Below, piece after piece: positions 63,602-64,000 of a stretch of 64,000 nt of DNA. The notes under the pieces are model-generated. The model saw only the letters and a list, made by a program, of their open reading frames with translations. It had not been told where the DNA came from and did no database searches. The position numbers and the translations under genes were made by a program. Source of the DNA: Cytophagaceae bacterium (GTDB lineage: Bacteria > Bacteroidota > Bacteroidia > Cytophagales > Spirosomataceae); contig SXXW01000016.1 of the NCBI GenBank assembly GCA_005791165.1, positions 34,046-98,045 on the forward strand, given 5' to 3'. Positions within the stretch are counted from its first letter, which is position 1, and every line of letters begins with the position of its first letter.

Positions 63602-64000
63602 ATGAAAAGTATGCTTTTTATTTTTTGTAGTGCAATGTGCATGTTCTCTGCCACATTTGCACAGACAAGACAAGTTACCGGTAAAGTAACCGGTGTCAAT
63701 AATCAGGTAGTTGCATCTGCATCTATCAAGGTTAAGGCTAGTAACCTAGCTACCATCACGAATGCTGATGGAACATTTAGTTTGAAAGCTCCTAATGGAG
63801 GTTTTGTGTTACAAGTCTCTTCTATTGGATATGAATCCAAAGAAGTCGCGGTAAGCGCCTCTCAATCTATCGTAAACGTTTCTTTGGCTGAGCAATCGAC
63901 TGACTTAAATGAAGTCGTTGTTACTGCGTTGGGTATTAAACGTGAAAAGAAGTCCTTGACCTATGCCTCTCAACAACTTGCAGGTGAGGAAATCAGAAGA
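63602..64000 (+). CDS. Partial SusC/RagA-type TonB-dependent receptor, N-terminal 133 residues
   Basis: The gene starts at the ATG at 63602 and runs off the window. It has a signal peptide (MKSMLFIFCSAMCMFSATFAQ), a carboxypeptidase-regulatory-like domain (QVTGKVTGVNNQVVASASIKVKASN, GTFSLKAPNGGFVLQVSSIGYESK) and the TonB box region NEVVVTALGIKREKKSL. Unlike the upstream SusC it lacks an STN domain, so it is probably not under sigma/FecR control. It is not in the ORF track because it is open at the end. Confidence 0.9.
   Translation, partial: MKSMLFIFCSAMCMFSATFAQTRQVTGKVTGVNNQVVASASIKVKASNLATITNADGTFSLKAPNGGFVLQVSSIGYESKEVAVSASQSIVNVSLAEQSTDLNEVVVTALGIKREKKSLTYASQQLAGEEIRR

Noticed and set aside
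1-64000. CRISPR arrays, tRNA or rRNA genes, insertion sequences, prophage or integrase genes
   Set aside because: Looked for by eye; no regular repeat-spacer arrays, cloverleaf candidates, rRNA segments or transposase/integrase motifs were seen. A dedicated tool could still find a divergent one.

Overview
The window looks like chromosomal DNA of a Bacteroidota bacterium, most likely a Cytophagales (Spirosomaceae-like) freshwater or soil polymer degrader. The evidence is AT-rich spacers without clear Shine-Dalgarno sites, SusC/SusD pairs, a sigma-70/FecR pair in front of one of them, many secreted proteins and lipoproteins, Bacteroidota-type families (FISUMP, DUF5117-type zinc metalloprotease, DUF2202), and promoter-like TTG/TAnnTTTG elements. 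The genus assignment is inference. No rRNA, tRNA, CRISPR array, IS element or prophage was seen.

Layout. 1-9.2 kb: the 3' end of a small Cys-rich protein, a secreted amidase and alpha/beta hydrolase pair, a large secreted metalloprotease, a GDSL lipoprotein, a membrane AraC-type regulator and a SnoaL-like lipoprotein. 9.4-11 kb: a two-domain SnoaL-like secreted protein and a DUF2202 lipoprotein. 11.3-21.7 kb: a carbohydrate locus, with a plus-strand FAD oxidoreductase, GH78 alpha-L-rhamnosidase and GH16 run facing a minus-strand run of three GH28-like beta-helix proteins, one of which has lost its catalytic region. This composition suggests a rhamnose- and uronate-containing polymer such as a pectin. 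21.8-25.1 kb: a small membrane protein, a ceramidase-like lipoprotein, a 'mobile mystery protein' A/B (XRE + Fic) module and a MORN protein. 25.2-32.7 kb: a Gfo/Idh/MocA oxidoreductase, a GH43-like propeller protein, a sulfatase and a large secreted protein with a duplicated module.

32.7-36.7 kb: a SOUL protein, a YfiT/DinB protein and a tight minus-strand operon of DUF2256 (45 aa, absent from the ORF track), TIGR03643 and a photolyase FAD-domain protein, divergent from a membrane-tethered XRE regulator; then a Rieske lipoprotein. 36.7-44.1 kb: a FISUMP protein, a polysaccharide pyruvyl transferase-like protein and a minus-strand operon of DUF3500, DUF1080 and a large CxxCH cytochrome. 44.4-53.6 kb: a sigma factor, FecR, SusC, SusD and a beta-helix protein, a classic regulated glycan uptake locus. 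53.6-64 kb: a decayed ORF, an FMO-like and hydrolase pair, a penicillin-acylase-family protein, a carboxypeptidase-regulatory-domain protein, a three-gene membrane operon (including a 59 aa protein absent from the track), a fasciclin protein, a GH5-like protein and the start of a second SusC-type receptor that runs off the window.

Taken together the window is dominated by import, outer-membrane and periplasmic processing of polysaccharides and other polymers, with small regulatory and stress modules between. Functions are assigned from motifs and family recognition by eye; no searches were run. Many ORF-track starts were moved to an internal ATG that gives a clean signal peptide or removes a TTG-started extension.
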